A program made the position numbers and the translations under genes. A DNA stretch of 35,091 bases from an uncultured Caulobacterales bacterium (GTDB taxonomy: Bacteria; Pseudomonadota; Alphaproteobacteria; Caulobacterales; Caulobacteraceae): NCBI GenBank assembly GCA_903851655.1, contig CAINOV010000139.1:1-35091 (forward strand), given 5' to 3'. Positions 25,371-32,836 of this stretch are shown here, piece after piece; within the stretch, counting starts at the first letter, position 1, and every line of letters begins with the position of its first letter. The notes below the pieces were generated by a model that had not been told where the DNA came from, ran no database searches, and saw nothing but the letters and a program-made list of their open reading frames with translations.

Positions 25371-25394
25371 TGGGTTAGCATGGGATTAATTGGG
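25371..25394. promoter_or_regulatory. MraZ operator: three TGGG repeats at 10-bp period
   Basis: On the plus strand TGGG occurs at 25371, 25381 and 25391, each separated by six bases, i.e. TGGGN-N5-TGGGN-N5-TGGGN. This is the published layout of E. coli MraZ sites. They lie 52 to 75 bp upstream of the mraZ start codon and cover the predicted promoter. On the minus strand the middle also reads TTAA-N7-CTAA (25389-25375), one mismatch from a CtrA site. Confidence 0.75.
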
Positions 25395-25400
25395 ATACAA
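25372..25400 (-). promoter_or_regulatory. Candidate mraZ (dcw) promoter
   Basis: On the minus strand TTGTATC (25400-25394), 14 bases, then GCTAACCC (25379-25372) match six of eight positions in the Caulobacter housekeeping -10 consensus GCTANAWC and part of the TTGaCgS -35. The same elements read as TTGTAT-N17-TAACCC in sigma-70 terms. Transcription would start near 25365, giving a leader of about 45 bases. The TGGG repeats overlap both elements, which fits autorepression. Confidence 0.5.
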
Positions 25401-25411
25401 TGACACCAGAG

Positions 25412-25425
25412 CCTCGAATTCGAGG
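25412..25425. promoter_or_regulatory. 14-bp perfect palindrome upstream of the mraZ promoter
   Basis: CCTCGAATTCGAGG is a perfect palindrome centred about 20 bp upstream of the predicted -35. It could be an operator for an activator or repressor. No known motif is recognised. Confidence 0.5.
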
Positions 25426-25429
25426 ATTA

Positions 25430-25451
25430 CACAGTCAAACGAGGGACTGTG
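25430..25451. promoter_or_regulatory. CACAGTC-N8-GACTGTG inverted repeat
   Basis: Perfect 7-bp arms separated by eight bases, 4 bp upstream of the 14-bp palindrome. It overlaps another dyad, TGTGC-N8-GCACA (25448-25465). The 22-bp size suits a helix-turn-helix dimer. No regulator is assigned. Confidence 0.5.
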
Positions 25452-25475
25452 CATGGCCCGGCACAACAACTCACA

Positions 25476-25490
25476 GAACATACACAGAAC
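25476..25490 (-). promoter_or_regulatory. LexA (SOS) box GTTC-N7-GTTC upstream of the dcw cluster
   Basis: Read on the minus strand this is GTTC-TGTGTAT-GTTC, an exact match to the direct-repeat LexA box of alphaproteobacteria. It is part of a longer 9-bp direct repeat, CACAGAACA at 25472 and 25483 on the plus strand (11-bp period). It lies about 157 bp upstream of mraZ, downstream of the previous gene on that strand, and roughly 110 bp upstream of the predicted mraZ start site. It may act on an additional, further-upstream promoter. Confidence 0.6.
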
Positions 25491-25516
25491 AATGACATCG
25501 GACCCACGCGCCAGCG

Positions 25517-25541
25517 GGACGCCTGCGGTTCGCAGGCGTCC
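25517..25541. other. Perfect 11-bp stem-loop between the ATP-grasp gene and the dcw control region
   Basis: GGACGCCTGCG and CGCAGGCGTCC flank a GTT loop. It lies 80 bp past the stop of the ATP-grasp gene. No T-run follows on either strand, so it may end or stabilise that transcript, possibly with Rho, but it is not a classical intrinsic terminator. Confidence 0.55.
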
Positions 25542-25560
25542 GCCCTCCCCGGCGGGGACG

Positions 25561-25590
25561 GGGATCAGATGGGATCGGATGGGATCGGAA
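25561..25590. repeat. Three tandem 10-bp repeats GGGATCrGAw
   Basis: GGGATCAGAT, GGGATCGGAT and GGGATCGGAA lie directly end to end. They contain TGGGA at 25570 and 25580, on the same strand and with the same 10-bp period as the MraZ repeats about 190 bp away, with degenerate copies on either side. They may be a second MraZ-binding array in the 3' flank of the ATP-grasp gene, or a slippage product. Confidence 0.6.
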
Positions 25591-25620
25591 GGGGGACGGC
25601 CGGACGGGGCCGGCGCGCCG

Positions 25621-26853
25621 TCAGCGGCGGGCCGCGGCCGTCTCCAGCAGGGCGTGGAAGGCCGCGAACAGCTTCTTCATCTGCGGGACCTTGTAGGGGT
25701 ACAGGTCCGGCTCATCCATGGAATGGACGATCATCGCCACGTCGGCCTCAAACAGCAACAGGCGGCCGTCCGCCGTCTCGCCGGCGTCCACGGCGAAATA
25801 GTCCAGGTCGATCCGCTGGTGAAGTTCCTCCAGCGCCGCCTTGTGGCGCACGGCGAAATCCGTGTCGAAGGCGGCCATGACTTCGGCCTCTTCGGCGCGC
25901 TTACCGGCGTCGTCGGCCATGCCGGAATTGAGATAATGGACCATCCAGTGTTCGGAGATCGCCAGGTGGCTGAGATAGGGAACGCCGCCGATCAGGGCGA
26001 TCCGATACTTGCGGTACAGTCCGTCGGCGCTGGCGTAGTCGATGAAGGGCGCCACGAAATACTCGAGAGCGTTCGAGCCCTTCAGGTAATCGCTCAGCGC
26101 CGCCGCATCCGGCGTGAGGGACAGCTCCTGTCCCGCCTGGGATCCCACGGGCCGGATGATCACCGGGAAATCCAGTCCGCCCCGGCCGAGGATCTCTCCC
26201 GCCCCGCCGCTGGCGAAGCGCAGGACCGCGTCCCGGTCCACCCGCACCGTGGGCGGGGCCAGCACCTTGTCGGAGCCCTCGAACAGGGCCGACACCGCGT
26301 CGCGCCCCAGATTGGCGATGGTCTCGACATTGCGGTTGAGCAGGGGCCGCGGCCAGACCTTGAGCATCGGCCTGAGGTTGCGCAGGATGGTGCGGGTGGC
26401 GTCGGACTCGCCGATGGCCACGAAGGCCACATCGTGCTCCGGCACCGGCGGCAGGGGCTCCCCCTCCCCCACATAGAGCTGGATCAGGCTGGCGGCGCTG
26501 CCCTCCAGCAGGAAATCCAGAGGCGTATTGGCCATGAAGTCGCCATGGGTGACGAAGGCCAGCAGCCGCAGCCCGTCCGGAGCGCCAGGGCGCACATAGA
26601 CCTTGTGCAGCGCGAGGGCGTGGCGCTGGGCGTCCAGCCCCTGGTCCTTGTTGCCGGTCAGCTGCAGCAGGATGCCCATGTCCATGAGGGCCGCCGCGTC
26701 GTAGGGATCCTTGCGGACCCGGCCCAGCAGACCCTCCCAGATCGGCTGGAGGTCGACACCGGCATAGGCGCCATGGGTCAGGGCCGCCAGGCCGATGACC
26801 TCCCGCGGGGCGTCGTCGGGAACGGCTGCGTCAGTTTCGGCTGGGCTGGTCAT
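25621..26853 (-). CDS. RimK-like ATP-grasp protein of unknown function with N-terminal helical (TPR-like) part
   Basis: A 410-residue cytoplasmic protein. Residues 20-100 are helical with a TPR-like look (YDAAALMDMGILLQLTGNKDQGLDAQRHAL). A pre-ATP-grasp region follows (RPLLNRNVETIANLGRD), then an ATP-grasp core: VLAPPTVRVDRD, FPVIIRPVGSQAGQ (nucleotide-binding lysine position occupied by Arg), YFVAPFIDY, YRKYRIALIGGVPYLSHLAIS, and the metal-binding end GRLLLFEADVAMIVHSMD. ATP-grasp ligases join a carboxylate to an amine through an acyl phosphate. I recall similar proteins in other alphaproteobacteria, all uncharacterised. The track start is 39 residues early; ATG 26853 has GGAAAGG upstream and overlaps the decarboxylase gene by 23 bp, so the two are surely co-transcribed. 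Substrates are unknown; an amine from the decarboxylase is a reasonable guess. Confidence 0.75.
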   Translation of the reverse strand: MTSPAETDAAVPDDAPREVIGLAALTHGAYAGVDLQPIWEGLLGRVRKDPYDAAALMDMGILLQLTGNKDQGLDAQRHALALHKVYVRPGAPDGLRLLAFVTHGDFMANTPLDFLLEGSAASLIQLYVGEGEPLPPVPEHDVAFVAIGESDATRTILRNLRPMLKVWPRPLLNRNVETIANLGRDAVSALFEGSDKVLAPPTVRVDRDAVLRFASGGAGEILGRGGLDFPVIIRPVGSQAGQELSLTPDAAALSDYLKGSNALEYFVAPFIDYASADGLYRKYRIALIGGVPYLSHLAISEHWMVHYLNSGMADDAGKRAEEAEVMAAFDTDFAVRHKAALEELHQRIDLDYFAVDAGETADGRLLLFEADVAMIVHSMDEPDLYPYKVPQMKKLFAAFHALLETAAARR

Positions 26854-28339
26854 GGGTCGCCTTTCCGGCCAGTTCGGCGCCCTCGAGGAGCGCGCCATCC
26901 ACCAGCGCATTGATATCCGAAAGGGTTGCGCGGGGATTAAACAGGGCGGCCCGCAACGCCACCTTGCCATCGATTCGCGTCAGCGACGGCGCGACCCGGC
27001 CCTTTATCTGCAAACGCCGGGCGATTCCTCGGTTCAGGTCGTCGAGGTCGGGCGCGGCGCCGCCGCTCGTCACGGGATCTGGCAGGTAGCGGAAGCAGAC
27101 AATGTTCAGGTCGGACGGGCCCAGCTGCTCCAGTCGCGTCTCGGCGGCGATCCGCGCCCGCAGGGCTGCGGCGAGGTCCAGCCCGGTGTCGATGGCCGCC
27201 CCGATCGCCTCCACCCCGCAGGTGCGCAGGATGAACCAGGTCTTCAGCGCCCGACAGCCCCGGGACAGGTCCGGCCCGTAGTCGGTGGGCCAGAAGTCGC
27301 CGGCGGCCAGCCCCTCCGGCTCCCGCGACAGATAGGCGGCAGGTGAGGCGAACACGTCGGTCAGCCGCGCGCCGTCGGCCACGATGATGAAGCCGGCGTC
27401 ATAGGGCACCTGCCCCCATTTGTGGAAGTCGAAGGCCACGGACTGGGCGCGGTCCAGTCCGGCGAGCTTCGGCCGCACCCGGGCCGAATGCACGCCCAGC
27501 GCGCCGAACGCCCCGTCCACATGGAGCCACAGCCCCCGCCGCTCGGCGAGGTCCGCCAGCATCGCCAGATCGTCAAAGGCGCCCACATCCACCGAACCGG
27601 CCGTGGCCGTGACCAGGAAGGGCTGCAGGCCGGCTTCGACGTCTGCCTGAATGAGGCTGTCCAGCGCCTTGATATCCATCTGGAAATCGGCGTTGAGCGG
27701 AACCAGCCTGAGAGCTTCGCGGCCCAGCCCCGCCATCTCCATGGCCCGGACGACGCAGGCATGGGCGCCCTGGGCGGCGTAGGCCGTCAGCCGGGCTGCG
27801 CCGACGCCGCTGGCCCGCGCCTCCGGCCCGAGCGCCCGGGACCGGGCGGCGAGACAGGCGGCGAAATTGGCCATCGACGCCCCAGTGACGAACAGGCCCC
27901 GGGCGGTGGCCGGGAAGCCGAACCAGTCCCGAGCCCACAGGCCGATCTGCTGCTCCAGGGCGATGCCCACATGGTCGCGCCCGCCGCAGTTCATGTTCAG
28001 CCCGGCGGCCAGCATCTCGGCCAGCGCCCCCACCGGCGCGCCGGCGCCCTGCACCCAGCCCATGAAGCCGGGATGGCGATTGCCGCCGGCATAGGGGGCG
28101 ACGGTCTCGAGATAGTCCGCATAGACCGCCTCCACCGGCTGGGGCGCGCCCAGCGCCTCGCTGCGGAAGGTCGCGCGCACCGCGTCCGGCATGGGCCGCC
28201 AGACCGGGCCGTCGCCCAGTCCCTGCAGCTGATCGACAAGGTCGTCCACCATCCGCCGGCCCAGGGCCCGGAACGCGTCCCAGTCCTCCGGATCAAAGGC
28301 GGAGGTCGGACCAGCGGACACGGGGGAGGATCGGGTCAT
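26831..28339 (-). CDS. PLP-dependent group II amino-acid decarboxylase
   Basis: A 502-residue pyridoxal-phosphate enzyme of the aromatic-L-amino-acid/glutamate decarboxylase group. The PLP lysine is K307 in DFHKWGQVPYD. The ring-stacking histidine is H193 (AAQGAHACVVRA) and the ring-nitrogen aspartate D275 (WLHVDGAFGAL). The N-terminal block HPGFMGWVQGAGAPVGALAEML and LEQQIGLWARDWFGF fit the family. It should turn an amino acid into its amine plus CO2; which one cannot be read, though the aromatic-type layout favours a bulky or aromatic substrate. The ATG at 28339 has GAGGG upstream. The gene is divergent from ccrM (119 bp apart) and overlaps the ATP-grasp gene by 23 bp. Confidence 0.88.
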   Translation of the reverse strand: MTRSSPVSAGPTSAFDPEDWDAFRALGRRMVDDLVDQLQGLGDGPVWRPMPDAVRATFRSEALGAPQPVEAVYADYLETVAPYAGGNRHPGFMGWVQGAGAPVGALAEMLAAGLNMNCGGRDHVGIALEQQIGLWARDWFGFPATARGLFVTGASMANFAACLAARSRALGPEARASGVGAARLTAYAAQGAHACVVRAMEMAGLGREALRLVPLNADFQMDIKALDSLIQADVEAGLQPFLVTATAGSVDVGAFDDLAMLADLAERRGLWLHVDGAFGALGVHSARVRPKLAGLDRAQSVAFDFHKWGQVPYDAGFIIVADGARLTDVFASPAAYLSREPEGLAAGDFWPTDYGPDLSRGCRALKTWFILRTCGVEAIGAAIDTGLDLAAALRARIAAETRLEQLGPSDLNIVCFRYLPDPVTSGGAAPDLDDLNRGIARRLQIKGRVAPSLTRIDGKVALRAALFNPRATLSDINALVDGALLEGAELAGKATHDQPSRN

Positions 28340-28356
28340 GTCACAGCCCTCAACCT

Positions 28357-28380
28357 GAGTCCGTGAATCAATTCTTAACC
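28357..28380. promoter_or_regulatory. Two GANTC (CcrM) sites and a CtrA-type half-site between ccrM and the decarboxylase gene
   Basis: GAGTC (28357-28361) and GAATC (28365-28369) lie 3 bp apart, followed by TTAACC (28375-28380). In C. crescentus two GANTC sites in the ccrM leader and CtrA binding time ccrM expression to late cell cycle. The same elements here sit 79 to 102 bp upstream of the ccrM ATG and 18 to 41 bp upstream of the divergent decarboxylase ATG. The full CtrA consensus (TTAA-N7-TTAA) is not met. Confidence 0.6.
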
Positions 28381-28458
28381 GTCATGCCGCCATCTGGATC
28401 CTGAACCGGTCGCCTGCAAAACGCGGCGACCCAGCCTGCCCCCAGCCGGAGCCCATGA

Positions 28459-29526
<1,068 letters not shown>

Positions 29527-29612
29527 TCGGTCCGCCGCCGCGGACGCGCCGGAAAAACCGCACCCTGCGGATTGACGCTGGCCCTTGACTCGCGGCGGTT
29601 AGGCGCAAGGAC

Positions 29613-30377
29613 TTGAGGCGTGGGAAAGCGGGGACGGCGGTGCTGGGCGTATTGGGGGCGATCATGCTGGCGGCGGCGCCCGCCGCGCCAGGGGCCTGCC
29701 CCGGCGGCCCGCGGACCGCGCCGGTCGCGACCTCGGGCGGCGTTCGGATCGGCGCCATCAGCTACCCGGCCTCGGCCCCCCTGGCCGATCACGAGATCGC
29801 GCTGACCTTCGACGACGGCCCGGACGACGAGCACACCCGTCAGGTGCTGGAGATCCTGCGCCGCCACTGCCTCCGCGCCACCTTCTTCCTGGTGGGCCAG
29901 GAGGCGCGGAGCGATCCGGTCACGGTGCGGGCCATCGCCGCCGCCGGCCACACGATCGGCGCCCACAGCCAGACCCATCCGGACAGCCTCGCCGCCCTGC
30001 CCGCCGACGCCGCCCGCGCCGAGATCGCCGACAGCTTCACGGAGATCCGCCAGGCCCTGGCCCCGGCGCCCCCCGAAGACCGCGCCCGTCTGCTGCGCTT
30101 CTTCCGCTATCCCAGCCTGGTCGACAGCCCCGCCCTGAACGACTGGCTGGCGCAGCAGGGGATTGCGGTCATCTCCGCCGACCTCGATGCGGACGACTGG
30201 GAGGATCTGGGGTCGGAGGACATCCTCGCCCGGGCCATCATCCGGACCGAGCAAAGGAAGCGGGGCGTGCTGCTGCTGCACGACTACAATCCCCAGATGA
30301 TCGCGATCCTGGACCGGCTGATCGTCGCCCTCGAGCGGCGGGGCTATCGCTTCGTCCAGCTGACCCAGGCCGACTAG
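29613..30377 (+). CDS. Exported polysaccharide deacetylase (NodB domain)
   Basis: A 254-residue carbohydrate esterase family 4 type protein with a signal peptide (RRGK, then AVLGVLGAIMLAAAPAAPGA). NodB motifs are complete: TFDDGP (D67/D68), HSQTHPD (H118/H122), RFFRYP, DADDW and LLLHD. It should remove N-acetyl groups from a glycan in the periplasm or at the surface, perhaps peptidoglycan or an exopolysaccharide. The start is uncertain: TTG 29613 keeps the basic n-region, while GTG 29640 is an in-frame alternative. It follows ccrM by 86 bp and ends 18 bp from the convergent mutY stop. Confidence 0.85.
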   Translation: MRRGKAGTAVLGVLGAIMLAAAPAAPGACPGGPRTAPVATSGGVRIGAISYPASAPLADHEIALTFDDGPDDEHTRQVLEILRRHCLRATFFLVGQEARSDPVTVRAIAAAGHTIGAHSQTHPDSLAALPADAARAEIADSFTEIRQALAPAPPEDRARLLRFFRYPSLVDSPALNDWLAQQGIAVISADLDADDWEDLGSEDILARAIIRTEQRKRGVLLLHDYNPQMIAILDRLIVALERRGYRFVQLTQAD

Positions 30378-30395
30378 CGGCGCCCGACGATGCGT

Positions 30396-31472
30396 CTAGG
30401 CCAGGCCGCGCTGCAGGGCCTTCAGAAAGACGCTGGGCAGCCCGTCCCCGGCGGTCGCGGCGTCCCGCCAGTCTGCGTCGGGGATGTCCGCCGCGGCCAC
30501 ATAGACGTCCAGGGTCAACGAAAAGTGGGTGAAGACGTGCTCCACCGATCCGGCCAGACGCCAGTCGGCGACGGCGGGGGCGGCGGCCGCCATCTCGCTG
30601 CGGGACCAGGCCCGGCTGCGCCACTCGCTGGTGGGCAGCGCCGCCATGCCGCCCAGCAGGCCCTTGTCCGGGCGCCGCACCAGGGCCACCGCGCCGTCGC
30701 GCAGCGCCACCCAGGCGACCCCGTGGCGATGCGGGCGCTCCGCCTTCTTGACCTTCAGGGGATAGCGCGACGCCGTCCCGGCGGCGTGGGCTGCGCAGCC
30801 GGCGGCGATCGGGCAGGCCGCGCAGTCGGGACCCCCCGGGCGGCACACCGTCGCCCCCAGGTCCATCAGCGCCTGGGCCCAGTCCCCGTGCCGCCCGGCG
30901 CTCGCGATGATGAAGGCCTCCGCCCGGGCGCGGATCTCGGCCTTCCCCGCCGGTAGGGGCGTCTCCACGGCGAAGAGCCGGGCCATGACCCGCTCCACAT
31001 TGCCGTCCACCACATTGGCGGGCTGGTCGAAGGCGATGGCCGCCACGGCGGCGGCGGTGTAGGGGCCGACGCCCGGCAGGGCCAGCAGCTCCGCCTCCGT
31101 GGCCGGGAAGCGTCCCCCATGCCGCTCCGCCACCGCCCGGGCGCATTTCAGCAGGTTCCGGGCCCGGGCGTAGTAGCCCAGCCCCGCCCAGGCGGCCATC
31201 ACCTCCGCATCCTCGGCGGCGGCCAGGTCCGTGACCCGGGGCCAGCGACGGGTGAAGGCCAGGAAATACGGCGTGGCGTGGGGCACGGTGGTCTGCTGCA
31301 GCATCACCTCGGACAGCCAGACGAAATAGGGGTCGGTCCGCGCGCCCGGGCCCGGCGGCGCCCGCCAGGGCAGGCTGCGGGCCGCCGCATCGTACCAGGC
31401 CAGCAGCCGGGCCCGCAGGACCTCAGGCCCCGGCCGCGCCGCCTCCCGCCCGCTGTTCGCCGTCGAATCCAC
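30396..31472 (-). CDS. mutY: A/G-specific adenine DNA glycosylase
   Basis: Removes adenine mispaired with 8-oxoguanine, 358 residues from the chosen start. The catalytic Glu is E55 in SEVMLQQTT, the helix-hairpin-helix is LPGVGPYTAAAVAAIAF, and the catalytic Asp is D156 (VVDGNVERV). The 4Fe-4S cysteines C210, C217, C220 and C226 show the exact C-x6-C-x2-C-x5-C spacing. The C-terminal NUDIX-like 8-oxoG domain has HRHGVAWVALRDGAVALVRR and VEHVFTHFSL. The track starts 52 residues early; GTG 31472 is preferred because GGGAGGGGAT sits directly upstream and the extra residues would overlap the divergent DUF721 gene. Confidence 0.93.
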   Translation of the reverse strand: MDSTANSGREAARPGPEVLRARLLAWYDAAARSLPWRAPPGPGARTDPYFVWLSEVMLQQTTVPHATPYFLAFTRRWPRVTDLAAAEDAEVMAAWAGLGYYARARNLLKCARAVAERHGGRFPATEAELLALPGVGPYTAAAVAAIAFDQPANVVDGNVERVMARLFAVETPLPAGKAEIRARAEAFIIASAGRHGDWAQALMDLGATVCRPGGPDCAACPIAAGCAAHAAGTASRYPLKVKKAERPHRHGVAWVALRDGAVALVRRPDKGLLGGMAALPTSEWRSRAWSRSEMAAAAPAVADWRLAGSVEHVFTHFSLTLDVYVAAADIPDADWRDAATAGDGLPSVFLKALQRGLA

Positions 31473-31492
31473 ATCCCCTCCCACGCTGGTTT

Positions 31493-31503
31493 GCGTATAT
31501 AGT
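31493..31503 (+). promoter_or_regulatory. TATATAGT -10-like element directly before the DUF721 start
   Basis: GTATATAGT ends about 7 bp before the ATG at 31510, in the 37-bp gap between mutY and the DUF721 gene. If used, transcription would begin at or very near the start codon, giving a leaderless mRNA, which is common in Caulobacter. There is no Shine-Dalgarno sequence. No -35 was identified. Confidence 0.35.
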
Positions 31504-31509
31504 TGACGC

Positions 31510-32085
31510 ATGAGCCGCCGCACCCTGCCAGATGCGAACGAGACCGCGCTGATCCTCGCCGCGCGCCGAAGCCGCCCGGCGCGACGCCCGCCGCCCACGG
31601 CGGGGCGGGCCCTGACCCGCCTGCTCAAGCCCCTCGAAGACCGCTTCGGCCAGGGCCCCCAGGCGCTGCAGGCCCGCTGGCGCGAGATCGTGGGCGACGT
31701 GCTCGCCCGTCACACTGAGCCCGTCAAGCTGTCGCGCAAGAGCGGATCTGGGCCCGGCGCCCTGGAGATCCGCGTCAACGGCCCGGCCGCAGCGCTGATC
31801 CAGCACCAGGCGCCGGAGATTCTTGAACGGGTCAACCTGTTCCTGGGCGCGGGCGCCGTGGACAAGCTGCGCATCATCCAGGGGCCGGTGCGGGCCCTGC
31901 CTCCGCCGCCCCGGCCCCGCCGGCCGCCGCCGCTGGACGCCGCCCAGGAGGCGGACCTCGCCCGCGGCCTGGCGGATGCGCCGGACAGCCCCCTGAAAGC
32001 GTCCCTGCTCAAGCTTGGCCGCGCCGTCCTGCGCGAAGAGAGCCTCGCCGAGGCCGAGCGCGCCCGAAACCGTCTGCGGGACTGA
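31510..32085 (+). CDS. DUF721 / DciA-like protein
   Basis: A 191-residue basic protein. The DUF721 core is at about 30-120: ALTRLLKPLEDRFGQGPQALQARWREIVG, then the KH-like strands LEIRVNGPAAALIQHQAPEILERVN. A Pro/Arg-rich linker and an acidic to basic helical C-terminus follow. DciA proteins in bacteria without DnaC/DnaI help load the replicative helicase DnaB, and this domain is its defining part. The function is inferred from family. It is divergent from mutY and ends about 100 bp before the dsbA-like gene. Confidence 0.78.
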   Translation: MSRRTLPDANETALILAARRSRPARRPPPTAGRALTRLLKPLEDRFGQGPQALQARWREIVGDVLARHTEPVKLSRKSGSGPGALEIRVNGPAAALIQHQAPEILERVNLFLGAGAVDKLRIIQGPVRALPPPPRPRRPPPLDAAQEADLARGLADAPDSPLKASLLKLGRAVLREESLAEAERARNRLRD

Positions 32086-32155
32086 CAAAATACGGCCGCG
32101 AGCCTGTCGCAACCTCGCCACGCCGTCCACCTCGCGCTAAAGCGGGGAATCGCGG

Positions 32156-32170
32156 TTAACCTTTCGTTCA
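32156..32170 (+). promoter_or_regulatory. CtrA-like site upstream of the DsbA-like gene and smc
   Basis: TTAA-CCTTTCG-TTCA matches TTAA-N7-TTAA at seven of eight fixed positions. It ends 19 bp before the ATG of the DsbA-like gene, in the 104-bp gap after the DUF721 gene. In Caulobacter such sites mark cell-cycle control; here the match is imperfect and unproven. Confidence 0.35.
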
Positions 32171-32189
32171 GTCTTCCGGGGACGTTTTC

Positions 32190-32810
32190 ATGAAGAACCT
32201 TCTGCGCACTCTCGTCATCGCCGCCGCCGCCCTCGGGCTGGCGACGGCCTGCGGCGGCAAGTCGTCCACCACGACCGCCGAGGGCGACATGGATCTCGGC
32301 AATCCCAGCGCGCCGGTCACGCTGATCGAATACGCCTCGGCCACCTGCTCCCATTGCGCGCGGTTCGATCGCGACGTCTTCCCGAGCCTGAAGGCCCGCT
32401 ACATCGACACCGGCAAGGTCCACTACATCTTCCGGGAATTCCTGACCCCGCCTGTGCCGGTGGCGGCCGCGGCCTTCGTGCTGGCCCGCTGCGCCGGCAA
32501 GGACAAGTACTTCCAGGTGGTTGAGGCGGTGTTCCGCTCCCAGGACGAGATGTTCGCCACCCAGGACAGCCGCACGCCCCTGCTGCGCATCGCCAAGTCC
32601 ATGGGCATGACCGAGGACAAGTTCAACGCCTGCCTCAGCGACTCCGCCGCCCTGGACGGCGTGCAGAAGCGCATGGACCGCGGCGTCACCGAGGACAAGA
32701 TCGAGGGCACGCCCACCTTCCTGGTGAACGGCAAGCAGGTGGCCACCGGCGAGACCACGCTGGACGTCCTCGCCAAGGCCATCGACACCGCCGCCCCGGC
32801 GAAGAACTAG
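32190..32810 (+). CDS. DsbA-family thiol:disulfide protein, probable lipoprotein
   Basis: A 206-residue exported thioredoxin-fold protein. The signal [21 protein letters not shown] has a cysteine at 21 in a near-lipobox (ATAC, with Ala instead of Leu/Val/Ile at -3), so lipidation is likely but not certain. The redox motif is C53-S-H-C56 and the cis-proline lies in [10 protein letters not shown]. The helical insert is as in DsbA/DsbG-like members of this alphaproteobacterial group. It would form or exchange disulfides in periplasmic proteins. Smc follows 26 bp downstream, so both are probably one transcript. Confidence 0.9.
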   Translation: MKNLLRTLVIAAAALGLATACGGKSSTTTAEGDMDLGNPSAPVTLIEYASATCSHCARFDRDVFPSLKARYIDTGKVHYIFREFLTPPVPVAAAAFVLARCAGKDKYFQVVEAVFRSQDEMFATQDSRTPLLRIAKSMGMTEDKFNACLSDSAALDGVQKRMDRGVTEDKIEGTPTFLVNGKQVATGETTLDVLAKAIDTAAPAKN

Positions 32811-32836
32811 GGCGGAGGGGCCGGACCGGCGACGCG

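Noticed and set aside
25386-25454. 22-codon minus-strand ORF (MHSPSFDCVILEF...) between the LexA box and mraZ, considered as a SidA-like SOS peptide
   Set aside because: It has no ribosome site and no hydrophobic membrane segment, and it overlaps the operator dyads; likely chance.
25390-26913. 507-aa plus-strand ORF starting in the dcw control region
   Set aside because: It runs antisense to the ATP-grasp gene, has no recognisable domain and begins inside operator repeats.
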